Shown: piece after piece, positions 5,385 to 11,764 of the stretch | Layout: the number at the start of each line of letters is the position of its first letter | Position numbering within the stretch: the first letter of the stretch is position 1 | Assembly: GCA_910587535.1 (NCBI GenBank) | Contig: CAJUKM010000038.1 | Span: 1 to 11,764, forward strand | DNA: 11,764 bases | Source of the DNA: an uncultured Bacilli bacterium | Lineage (GTDB): Bacteria > Bacillota_I > Bacilli_A > RF39 > UBA660 | Reading direction: 5' to 3' | The notes under the pieces: generated by a model | Told to the model about the DNA's origin: nothing | Database searches by the model: none | What the model saw: only the letters and a program-made list of their open reading frames with translations | Program-made: the position numbers and the translations under genes

Positions 5385-7481
5385 ATGTGGAGCGTAAAAG
5401 AATATGCCGACGAAATGGGAATAACTGTTCAGGAAGTGTTGAAAAAATGTGCTTTCTTGAGCATCAATGTAAAGGAAGCTGATGACATGTTGAGTGAGGA
5501 TGCAGTCATCATGCTAGACAATACGATTAATATAATGGATTCAGTAGAAGAAGAAAACGATTACAGTACTTCTGAAGAAGAGGAGACTCTCGTAATCGAG
5601 AACGAAAAGAAAGATGTCAAAAGAAAGAGCGATAGATCTAAAAAAGTATTCAACAACGATGCTAAGAACAATTATGCTAAAAAACGTAAAGAGATGTATA
5701 AGCATAAAGAAAAGCTACAATCTACTACAAACGCGAACGAAGATATAGTTCTCTATAAAGACGGAATGAGTGTTAGCGATTTGGCAAATGCTTTGGGCGT
5801 AAAGGGAAACGAGATAATAGTAAAACTTATGTCTATAGGACTCATGATATCGTTAAACGAAAGTGTAGATTTTGAAAATGCCGAAATCATAGCTTTAGAA
5901 TATGGTAAAACTCTTAAGAAAGAGAGTACTCAAGATGTAACTAATTTCGAAGAATTAGAGATCGTCGAAAACGCTGAAGACTTGAAAGAAAGACCAGCTG
6001 TTGTCACGATAATGGGACACGTCGATCACGGTAAAACCACTCTTTTAGATTACATTAGAAATTCTAACGTCGTCGATAAAGAATTCGGCGGAATAACTCA
6101 GCATATCGGAGCATATCAGATAACTTATGACGAGAAAAAGATAACGTTCATAGATACTCCTGGGCATGCCGCATTTACTGAGATGAGAGCTCGCGGAGCT
6201 TCGATTACCGATATAGTTATCATAATCGTTGCAGCAGATGACGGAGTCATGCCACAGACAGAAGAGGCGATAGATCACGCCCTTAGCGCGGGAGTTCCTA
6301 TAATCGTTGCCGTCAACAAGATGGATAAACCGGATGCAAATCCTGAGAGAATATATTCAGAAATGGCTAACCATAACATTACGCCTGAGAGTTGGGGTGG
6401 AACGATACCTTTTGTCAACATCAGCGCTAAAACTGGCGAAAATGTCGATGAGATTTTGAAGACGATTTTGGCTATAGCAGAGATCAACGAATATAAAGCA
6501 AACCCAAATAGATATGCTAGTGGTACAGTTATAGAATCTAGAATAGATAAAACTAGTGGTGGAGTTTCTAGTCTACTAATCCAAAACGGAACGTTGAGAC
6601 TTGGAGATCCAATAGTTGTCGGTACAGCTTTCGGTAAGGTCCGTACTATTAAAAACGATTTAGGAGCACCGATAGTCGAGGCTGGTCCTTCTACACCTGT
6701 TGAAATAACTGGTCTAAACGGTAATCCCAGTGCTGGAGATAAATTTATGGCTTTCGAAAGCGAGAAACAAGCCAAAGATATAGCTCAAAAGAGACAGAGC
6801 AATTCTAAAGTGACTAAGTATAAGACCGATGTAGTATCTTTTGACGATCTGTTCAGTCAAATACAATCGGGAGCTAAAGAGATAAACGTAATCTTAAAAG
6901 CAGATGTTCGTGGAAGTGAAGAAGCTTGTAAAAATGCTCTTTTAAAGATCGACGTGGAGGGTGTAAGAGTTAAAGTTATAAGAAGTGGAATAGGTGCTAT
7001 AACAGAATCTGACATAGTACTTGCAAATGCTTCTAATGCAATCGTAATAGGCTTCAACGTAGTGGCTTCTGGTTCTACCAAAGATGCTGCTAAAGAGTAC
7101 AGCGTCGAAATAAGACAGTACACTATCATCTATAAACTAGTAGAAGATATGGAAGCGGCTATGAAAGGTATGCTCGATCCAGAATATGAAGAGAAGACGA
7201 CTGGTACTGCAGAGATCAGACAACTGTTTAAATTCTCAAAAGTCGGTACTATTGCAGGTGTCAAAGTATTAAAAGATGTCATGAAAAACAATTCTAAGGT
7301 TAGAGTTATAAGAGAAGGCACAATAATATACGACGGAATAATTTCTAGTATTCAAAGAGAAAAAGACTCTGTCAAAGAGGTTAAAGAAGGATATGAATGT
7401 GGAATAACAGTTGAGAACTATAACGACTTGAAAGTCGGAGATATCCTAGAGGCTTATGAAATGGTAGAGGTTAAAAGATGA
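5385..7481 (+). CDS. infB: Translation initiation factor IF-2
   Basis: A GTPase that places fMet-tRNA on the 30S subunit and drives subunit joining. The 698-aa protein has an N-terminal IF2N helical module (about 1-50), a charged Lys/Glu-rich linker (about 55-120), a second IF2N module (about 125-175), then the GTPase domain: G1 GHVDHGKT (211-218), switch region FGGITQH (234-240), G3 DTPGH (257-261), G4 NKMD (311-314) and G5 SAK (347-349). Domains II to IV follow to the C-terminus. All catalytic and nucleotide-binding residues are present, including the histidine of DTPGH. AAGGTGA at 5372-5378 is a good Shine-Dalgarno site six bases before the ATG. The stop overlaps the rbfA start by four bases (ATGA). 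Confidence 0.98.
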   Translation: MWSVKEYADEMGITVQEVLKKCAFLSINVKEADDMLSEDAVIMLDNTINIMDSVEEENDYSTSEEEETLVIENEKKDVKRKSDRSKKVFNNDAKNNYAKKRKEMYKHKEKLQSTTNANEDIVLYKDGMSVSDLANALGVKGNEIIVKLMSIGLMISLNESVDFENAEIIALEYGKTLKKESTQDVTNFEELEIVENAEDLKERPAVVTIMGHVDHGKTTLLDYIRNSNVVDKEFGGITQHIGAYQITYDEKKITFIDTPGHAAFTEMRARGASITDIVIIIVAADDGVMPQTEEAIDHALSAGVPIIVAVNKMDKPDANPERIYSEMANHNITPESWGGTIPFVNISAKTGENVDEILKTILAIAEINEYKANPNRYASGTVIESRIDKTSGGVSSLLIQNGTLRLGDPIVVGTAFGKVRTIKNDLGAPIVEAGPSTPVEITGLNGNPSAGDKFMAFESEKQAKDIAQKRQSNSKVTKYKTDVVSFDDLFSQIQSGAKEINVILKADVRGSEEACKNALLKIDVEGVRVKVIRSGIGAITESDIVLANASNAIVIGFNVVASGSTKDAAKEYSVEIRQYTIIYKLVEDMEAAMKGMLDPEYEEKTTGTAEIRQLFKFSKVGTIAGVKVLKDVMKNNSKVRVIREGTIIYDGIISSIQREKDSVKEVKEGYECGITVENYNDLKVGDILEAYEMVEVKR

Positions 7482-7816
7482 ATTTAAAACTTAAAAGAAT
7501 ATCTTCATCTATCGCTAGAGAAATAAGCATAATCTTGAATGAAGAAGCGCGTAATGAAATATTAAAAATGGTAAGCATTACGGATGTCACTTTAGATGAC
7601 GACTTGACTTTTGCCAAAGTATATTTCATGACGAGATTAGAAGATACAGAGCTCGTCGAGGGAGAACTCAACGAAGCAGCGGGTTTCATAAGAAAGGAGC
7701 TCGCTAAATCGTTGGACTTGAGAAGTACACCAGAGTTGAAGTTCGTCTACGATAAGTCTATGGACTATGGAAATAGAATAGAAAGCATTATAGATAAGAT
7801 CAACGAAGAGGAGTAA
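7478..7816 (+). CDS. rbfA: 30S ribosome-binding factor RbfA
   Basis: RbfA binds the 30S subunit near the 5' end helix of 16S rRNA and is needed for late 30S maturation and cold adaptation. The 112-aa protein shows the KH-like fold: a first helix (KRISSSIAREISIIL), the strand pair VSITDVTLDDDLTFAKVYF, and the family hallmark RKELAKSLDLRSTPELKFVYD towards the end, followed by an acidic helix. The length matches the family (about 115-120 aa). The ATG lies inside the end of infB (ATGA overlap) and no separate strong Shine-Dalgarno site is seen, so translation is probably coupled to infB. Confidence 0.96.
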   Translation: MNLKLKRISSSIAREISIILNEEARNEILKMVSITDVTLDDDLTFAKVYFMTRLEDTELVEGELNEAAGFIRKELAKSLDLRSTPELKFVYDKSMDYGNRIESIIDKINEEE

Positions 7817-7821
7817 GAACT

Positions 7822-8319
7822 ATGGTAAAAAATGTACTCGATTTAGATGAAGATCAATTTTCGAAATTTGAAGCACTTTTTAAAAAATTTTATGTCGATT
7901 CGCTCGTATATAATGTAAGAATACCTAAATTTATTAAAAATGTTATCTCTCTTTTAGATAGTGCTAGTAAAGTAAAAGAAATTGTCGAAGAGATTAAAGT
8001 CGGCAATAGCTTAGCTTTTGTCAGTACAAGTGATGATGGAGAGAATATCACAGGTTTTATTATTGGAAGTGACGGAAACGATTCTGTTGCTATAGTGTCT
8101 CATCTGTTTATAGACATAACTATACCCCTTACTAGACACATATCGGCAGCTTCACTGTATACTGACTTCGAGAGCATGCTCAAATTTAGAGGTGCTAAAA
8201 TCGTCAGAGCGATGAGCGCAAGTGAAGATGTGATGCTCATGGAGTTATTGGATTCTTTAGGATTTAAAATGACAAAACATATCGGAACACATAATCAATT
8301 CGATCGAAGTATAAGCTAA
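7822..8319 (+). CDS. GNAT-like acetyltransferase-fold protein, role unknown
   Basis: The 165-aa product has a helical first half and then a pattern resembling the GNAT core: strands LAFVSTSDD and ITGFIIGS, a central strand SVAIVSHLFID, a helix RHISAASLYTDFESMLKFRG, a strand AKIVRAMS, and the LMELLDSLGFK helix-turn near the end. In active GNAT enzymes the centre has a Q/RxxGxG/A acetyl-CoA loop; here it reads TRHISAAS, with no glycine, so activity is doubtful. It lies between rbfA and truB, 5 bases after rbfA and 1 base before truB, with AGAGGAG (7807-7813) as its Shine-Dalgarno site. That position often holds a DHH-family nanoRNase (nrnA) in related bacteria, but this protein has no DHH motif. 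Co-transcription suggests a part in ribosome or tRNA biology, which is inference only. Confidence 0.6.
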   Translation: MVKNVLDLDEDQFSKFEALFKKFYVDSLVYNVRIPKFIKNVISLLDSASKVKEIVEEIKVGNSLAFVSTSDDGENITGFIIGSDGNDSVAIVSHLFIDITIPLTRHISAASLYTDFESMLKFRGAKIVRAMSASEDVMLMELLDSLGFKMTKHIGTHNQFDRSIS

Positions 8320-8320
8320 T

Positions 8321-9172
8321 ATGGAAAGACTTATCGACGGAATATTAGTAGTCAACAAAGAAGCAGGTTTTACTAGCAGAGACGTAGTAAATAAAGTTTC
8401 TAAATTGTTGGATATAAAAAGAATCGGTCATACTGGAACTCTCGATCCACTTGCAACAGGAGTATTAGTGTTGACAATAGGAAAGTGTACAAAAATGACA
8501 GATTTTTTAACGAGTACTTATAAAGAATATGAAGCGAAATTTGAATTGGGATATGAAACCGATACATTAGATGTAACAGGCCAACTTACAAAAAAGGGTA
8601 ATAAAGATGTAAGTTTAGATCAAATAAAGACTTCTGTTATGAGTTTTAAAGGACATTATGATCAAGAAGTTCCTAAATATTCAGCAGTAAAGATCAAAGG
8701 AAAAAGATTATATGAATATGCGAGAAATGGCGAAGATGTAACACTACCGAAAAGAAACGTAGAAATCAGAGAGATTGAATTTTTAGGTTATGAAGACGGT
8801 TCTGTCTATATCAGATGTCTTGTATCTAAAGGAACATATATTAGAAGCTTAATAAGAGACATTGGAGTAAATCTTGGAACATATGCGACAATGAGTGAAC
8901 TTTTGAGAACTAAACAGGGGATGTTCGACATAAAAGATTCCTATAGTATCGACGAGATAGAAAAGGGACATTTCAAATTGCTTTCAATAGACGAAGTACT
9001 AAAAGATGTTCCATCTATCGAAGTCGATGATGAACTCTATAAAAAGGTAAGTAATGGTCAGAAACTTTCAATAGATTCTAATTCTTCGTTTTTAAAATTT
9101 CTTAAAGGTAATAATCTCATCGCATTATACAAAAATGAAGACGGATTTTATAAAATGTTTATAAAGTTTTAA
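8321..9172 (+). CDS. truB: tRNA pseudouridine(55) synthase TruB
   Basis: Converts U55 of the T-psi-C loop of elongator tRNAs to pseudouridine. The N-terminal GILVVNKEAGFTSRDVV block and the catalytic motif GHTGTLDPLATGVL, with the presumed nucleophile Asp42, are intact. Further family motifs are the KEYEAKFELGYETDTLDVTG thumb-side block, the PKYSAVKIKGKRLYEYAR block (about 120-137) and the SKGTYIRSLIRDIG block at about 170-183. At 283 aa it is slightly shorter than the B. subtilis enzyme, with a compact PUA-like tail after about 225. The ATG is one base after the preceding stop and no strong Shine-Dalgarno site is seen, consistent with coupling. It is the last gene of the operon; no clear terminator follows, so some read-through into the next unit is possible. 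Confidence 0.97.
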   Translation: MERLIDGILVVNKEAGFTSRDVVNKVSKLLDIKRIGHTGTLDPLATGVLVLTIGKCTKMTDFLTSTYKEYEAKFELGYETDTLDVTGQLTKKGNKDVSLDQIKTSVMSFKGHYDQEVPKYSAVKIKGKRLYEYARNGEDVTLPKRNVEIREIEFLGYEDGSVYIRCLVSKGTYIRSLIRDIGVNLGTYATMSELLRTKQGMFDIKDSYSIDEIEKGHFKLLSIDEVLKDVPSIEVDDELYKKVSNGQKLSIDSNSSFLKFLKGNNLIALYKNEDGFYKMFIKF

Positions 9173-9187
9173 CAGTGTATAAAATGT

Positions 9188-9216
9188 TTGACTTTTAAAC
9201 ACTTATAGGGTATTAT
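9188..9216 (+). promoter_or_regulatory. Sigma-A type promoter for the 335/485-aa gene pair
   Basis: TTGACT (9188-9193), a 17-base spacer and TATTAT (9211-9216), in the 78-base gap after truB. The expected transcription start is near 9222-9224. This marks the following two genes as a transcription unit of their own, although no terminator isolates them from truB. Confidence 0.75.
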
Positions 9217-9218
9217 AG

Positions 9219-9243
9219 CCTCGTCTAACGAAGTTAGGGGAGG
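9219..9243 (+). promoter_or_regulatory. Possible hairpin covering the Shine-Dalgarno region of the 335-aa gene
   Basis: CTAAC (9225-9229), loop GAA, GTTAG (9233-9237) is a perfect 5-bp stem at the very start of the predicted transcript. CCTC (9219-9222) could also pair with GAGG (9240-9243), which is part of the Shine-Dalgarno run GGGGAGG (9237-9243) seven bases before the ATG. The outer pairing is possible only if transcription starts at or before 9219, slightly earlier than expected. As DNA the palindrome could instead be a small operator next to the -10 box. Confidence 0.35.
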
Positions 9244-9250
9244 TTTTAGT

Positions 9251-10258
9251 ATGCATATATATAAAAAAAGAGACAAATTGGTAGAGAAATATGAAGTCGT
9301 CGCATTTGACAGAGAGAGATTATTCCAAGTTAGAAAGTTTTGGAATAACTTTATGGGAGGTAAGTTTTTCAGTGATGAATTAGCTACTCTCGTTCAAAAG
9401 CTGTTGGATGGAGATAATTCAGTTGTATTAAAGATATTAAACATGCAAATGCCAAAGATATATGAGGCCAAACTTAAGGAATGCTTTAAATTGTCATTTG
9501 TAGAAAATATTTTACTTGAAGACTATTATAGAGCAAGTAAATTTTTTGGTATGAGATTGCCAAATGCTCCAATCAAAAGTGAAGATGATAATTTCTTTAA
9601 CGGATATTTTTACTTTAAATTGGGCGAGAGAATGATCAGATATGGAGTTAAATTCGATAGGGATAGACTTATGAATATAAGAACTCATATTTTGGCGTCT
9701 TGTAGAACTATGGAAGAACCTGGTTTAGTTAAAATGATCGATCAATTATTGCAGGGTAAATATGCCGTTACTGAGGATTTACTCAGAACTATAAATAATC
9801 AATACACTTGTAAATTAGAAAATGGTAGATTATGCGATGGTGTAGGATGCAGAGAATATTATAGAGCTTTAAAGGATGTCATCAAAATCGAAGAATATGC
9901 GGTTATTACTGATAAGGAATTCGAACATGCTATAGAGTTTTTCAATATAGATTGTCCTGAGGATTATGTACCTATTGCTTCGACAATAAATTATGAAAGA
10001 GGAGCATACGCATATGACAGTAGAAAGAATGTAGTTGGAGCTGCCAGTACAGTTACTGATAATGAGAATGACCCAGATGTATCTTTTATCTTAGAACAAA
10101 TTAAAACAGCAAAAGACACTAATGACGATGTTCAGTACAACTATTGGACAGGTATGTTGGCTAATATAGCTCCAGATTTAATTCCTAGCGATTTTGAAGA
10201 AGCAACTTTAAGTGAAGATAGTATAGATATAGAGCCCAAGGGACCAAAATCTTTATAA
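9251..10258 (+). CDS. Unknown cytoplasmic protein with an internal tandem duplication, 335 aa
   Basis: I do not recognise a family. There is no signal peptide or membrane helix. Two related units follow each other: FDRERLFQVR (19-28) matches FDRDRLMNIR (135-144); the block LVQKLLDGDNSVVLKIL (47-63) matches a LVKMIDQLLQG... block (about 159-178); and EDYYRA (90-95) matches REYYRA (201-206). A further FFGMRLPNAP / FFNIDCPEDY resemblance follows each unit. Each is about 100 residues and predicted mostly helical. Four cysteines fall in the second unit (Cys151, 187, 195, 200), the last three closely spaced in TCKLENGRLCDGVGC, which could bind a metal, but the first unit lacks them. The C-terminal 60 residues are acidic and probably flexible. 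GGGGAGG is a strong Shine-Dalgarno site. The next gene follows after 27 bases and is probably co-transcribed. Confidence 0.75.
   Translation: MHIYKKRDKLVEKYEVVAFDRERLFQVRKFWNNFMGGKFFSDELATLVQKLLDGDNSVVLKILNMQMPKIYEAKLKECFKLSFVENILLEDYYRASKFFGMRLPNAPIKSEDDNFFNGYFYFKLGERMIRYGVKFDRDRLMNIRTHILASCRTMEEPGLVKMIDQLLQGKYAVTEDLLRTINNQYTCKLENGRLCDGVGCREYYRALKDVIKIEEYAVITDKEFEHAIEFFNIDCPEDYVPIASTINYERGAYAYDSRKNVVGAASTVTDNENDPDVSFILEQIKTAKDTNDDVQYNYWTGMLANIAPDLIPSDFEEATLSEDSIDIEPKGPKSL
9305..9871 (+). repeat. Internal protein-level tandem duplication in the 335-aa gene
   Basis: The segments coding for residues 19-96 (9305-9538) and 135-207 (9653-9871) align through the FDRxRL, LVxxxxxLLxG and (E/R)xYYRA motifs in the same order, with comparable spacing (71 against 66 residues between the first and last motif). 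The similarity is visible only in protein, not in the DNA, so the duplication is old. Confidence 0.6.
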
Positions 10259-10285
10259 TCATAATATGAAAGGGGTATATAGGTA

Positions 10286-11743
10286 ATGTTAAAATTAGAT
10301 TATATAGCAGCAACAGTTGTTGAAAAAGGATATGTCACTAGAGAGGATTTGGCTAGTGAAGGAATAAGCTATGACAATTTGATAGAAATATCTAAGGGTA
10401 AATTTGTTCCTAAAAACCTCATCGAGTTCGAAAAAACAGGATTAATGGAGTTAAGACGTAAAAATTTACCAAGAGCTGAGATTTTTCTTAGAATGTGTTA
10501 TGTTTGTAGTCCCAATGGTGAGCTCTATAATTATTATGCTCTTTATTTCGATCTATTGGAAAGAAAATATACAAATATTTCAAAATATATGAGTCATCTT
10601 TTAGCATCGTCTAATCAAAGAAGCGAAAAATTTAATCTTTTCCTACTTTATTTAGTGTGCAATTTCGTTGTTTTATCAAAAGATTTAAATGAAGTTGTAA
10701 AAAATATAGATCCGAGAGATCTTTTAGAAAAAAATGATAACGGAGCACATAGCATTAGATATTGTGTGGCATATTGGAGTTTTAGAAAATTAAATATATT
10801 ATTAGAAGAAATCGAAGATAAAGATACTTCTATACAAAAATTATTAGAATGCTTTTTAGTTAAGAGTTTTGTAAACACTTATGTTGCATTCAATAAAAAA
10901 ATTGCCTCTTTAATTAAGGAGGGATCAGAGCAATCATACGATTTAGCCAATCAGATGTTGTTTTCAAAAGGTCAAGTGCGTCTTTTGAGTCCTTTTGAAA
11001 AAAGAGTGCTTATTTTAGTTCAAGACCTTAGAAGCATGGCTGTGATCAGACAATCAGAGGCGATGTATTATACGCCAAGTGAGAAGTTTGACGATCTTTT
11101 AGAGTCTAGAAATTATAAAGCTGCTAGGGAAGTACTTGTGAGCGGTAGAGCTCCAATTTCACCCTCTTGTAAGGAAGGAAGATTTATTTTATATCTTTTA
11201 GATAAAGTTATAGATTTAAAAGAAAGTATGATTTATACAGAACTTTTCGACAGTATCTCTGGTATGACTACTTTAGAAAAAATAGATCTATATTTAAAAA
11301 GGGAGAATAAAATTGAATTAAAATTTTATATTTCGAAATTTATTAATAAAAGAGGTTATGGGGAATATCAATATTTGATGGATGGTCTTTTAGAGTTAAA
11401 TTCGATATCTCAGGATGCATTTTCTTCTGTAATTATGGATTATTTGACAGATATGTTAAATGGAGTATTTAAAGTCGACTTTGAGACTTATAAAAACAAC
11501 TTTAAAGATAGCATACAGTCTATGGATATCGAGACGGCTAGAATATATTTAAATATTATAGAAGAAGCTTCTAGTATGGGACATCTCGAGATAGAATTAG
11601 ATGAACTAAACAGCTTAAGAACTCTTCTAGAACAATCTTTTGCTGGTGGAATTGAAGGTTCTAAATTAAAAACCGGCAAGGTCAAAAAATTCTGGCTAAG
11701 AGCAATTATCGCTAAATTACAAGTAGAAACCGGAAATTTGTGA
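10286..11743 (+). CDS. Unknown helical protein with a winged-helix-like N-terminus, 485 aa
   Basis: I do not recognise a named family. Residues about 4-44 (AATVVEKGYVTREDLASEG then ISYDNLIEISKGKFVPKN) follow the pattern 'G-x-[VT]-T-R-x-D-L-x-x-x-G-I-S-x-x-x-L-x-x-x-x-x-G' found at the start of many small winged-helix modules, including AbiEi-type antitoxin/regulator N-termini. That is a pattern-level resemblance only. The remaining 440 residues are almost wholly predicted helical, with TPR-like stretches such as LRRKNLPRAEIFLRMCYVCS (about 57-76) and LLESRNYKAAREVLVS (about 270-286). No signal peptide or membrane helix is evident. AAAGGGG (10269-10275) precedes the ATG by ten bases. It lies 27 bases after the 335-aa gene and shares its promoter. 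Codon use is AT-rich like the rest; the stop is TGA. A scaffold or regulatory role is a guess. Confidence 0.7.
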   Translation: MLKLDYIAATVVEKGYVTREDLASEGISYDNLIEISKGKFVPKNLIEFEKTGLMELRRKNLPRAEIFLRMCYVCSPNGELYNYYALYFDLLERKYTNISKYMSHLLASSNQRSEKFNLFLLYLVCNFVVLSKDLNEVVKNIDPRDLLEKNDNGAHSIRYCVAYWSFRKLNILLEEIEDKDTSIQKLLECFLVKSFVNTYVAFNKKIASLIKEGSEQSYDLANQMLFSKGQVRLLSPFEKRVLILVQDLRSMAVIRQSEAMYYTPSEKFDDLLESRNYKAAREVLVSGRAPISPSCKEGRFILYLLDKVIDLKESMIYTELFDSISGMTTLEKIDLYLKRENKIELKFYISKFINKRGYGEYQYLMDGLLELNSISQDAFSSVIMDYLTDMLNGVFKVDFETYKNNFKDSIQSMDIETARIYLNIIEEASSMGHLEIELDELNSLRTLLEQSFAGGIEGSKLKTGKVKKFWLRAIIAKLQVETGNL

Positions 11744-11764
11744 AAAAAAGTAGAAAAACGACTA

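Noticed and set aside
9174..9203. AGTGT ... ACACT and GTTT ... AAAC inverted repeats after truB considered as a terminator
   Set aside because: The stems are short and AT-rich, no T-run follows, and they overlap the -35 box of the next promoter.
10266..10286. Six-codon open frame (MKGVYR) whose TAA overlaps the ATG of the 485-aa gene
   Set aside because: It has no ribosome-binding site of its own and contains the Shine-Dalgarno sequence of the next gene; probably chance.

Overview
The window is AT-rich (roughly one third G+C by eye) and reads like a low-GC Bacillota genome. The compact rimP-nusA-ylxR-infB-rbfA-truB order is a Bacilli/Clostridia-type operon. Missing ylxQ, a shortened RimP and surface proteins with a SipW-class signal peptide plus InlB-like repeat suggest a reduced, uncultured gut Bacilli-type lineage (an inference; no rRNA or tRNA is present). 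Tryptophan is encoded by TGG, while TGA is used as a stop (infB and the last gene), so the code is standard and not the Mycoplasma code.

Region 1 (1-2848) holds two tandem, same-strand paralogues of a secreted or surface protein. The first is cut by the window's left edge, so only its C-terminal part is present. The second is complete (573 aa): SipW-class signal peptide, TasA/camelysin-like region, one InlB B-repeat-like module, and a C-terminal domain shared with the first. A factor-independent terminator separates them. In the shared domain both proteins carry a conserved frame (YW ... APVINLK) around a strongly divergent 33-35 residue segment. In the first copy this segment is unusually GC-rich, A-poor and full of NNC/NNT codons, as expected for the variable region of a diversity-generating retroelement. 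No reverse transcriptase or template repeat lies in the window.

Region 2 (2849-3633) is a single-gene unit with its own promoter, encoding a small membrane-anchored protein of unknown function.

Region 3 (3634-9172) is the transcription/translation operon. A strong extended -10 promoter and a leader hairpin with a short U-tract (a candidate NusA-dependent attenuator) precede rimP (N-terminal domain only), nusA, ylxR/rnpM, infB, rbfA, a GNAT-like gene of unknown role, and truB. Junctions are overlapping or nearly so (TAATG at nusA/ylxR, ATGA at infB/rbfA), so translation is probably coupled. The products serve 30S subunit maturation (RimP, RbfA), initiation (IF2), elongation/termination control (NusA), RNase P modulation (YlxR) and tRNA pseudouridine-55 formation (TruB).

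Region 4 (9173-11764) has its own promoter and a possible hairpin near the Shine-Dalgarno sequence, followed by two unknown, predicted cytoplasmic genes of 335 and 485 aa. The first contains an internal duplication; the second has a winged-helix-like start and a long helical body. No CRISPR array, insertion sequence, tRNA or rRNA was found.
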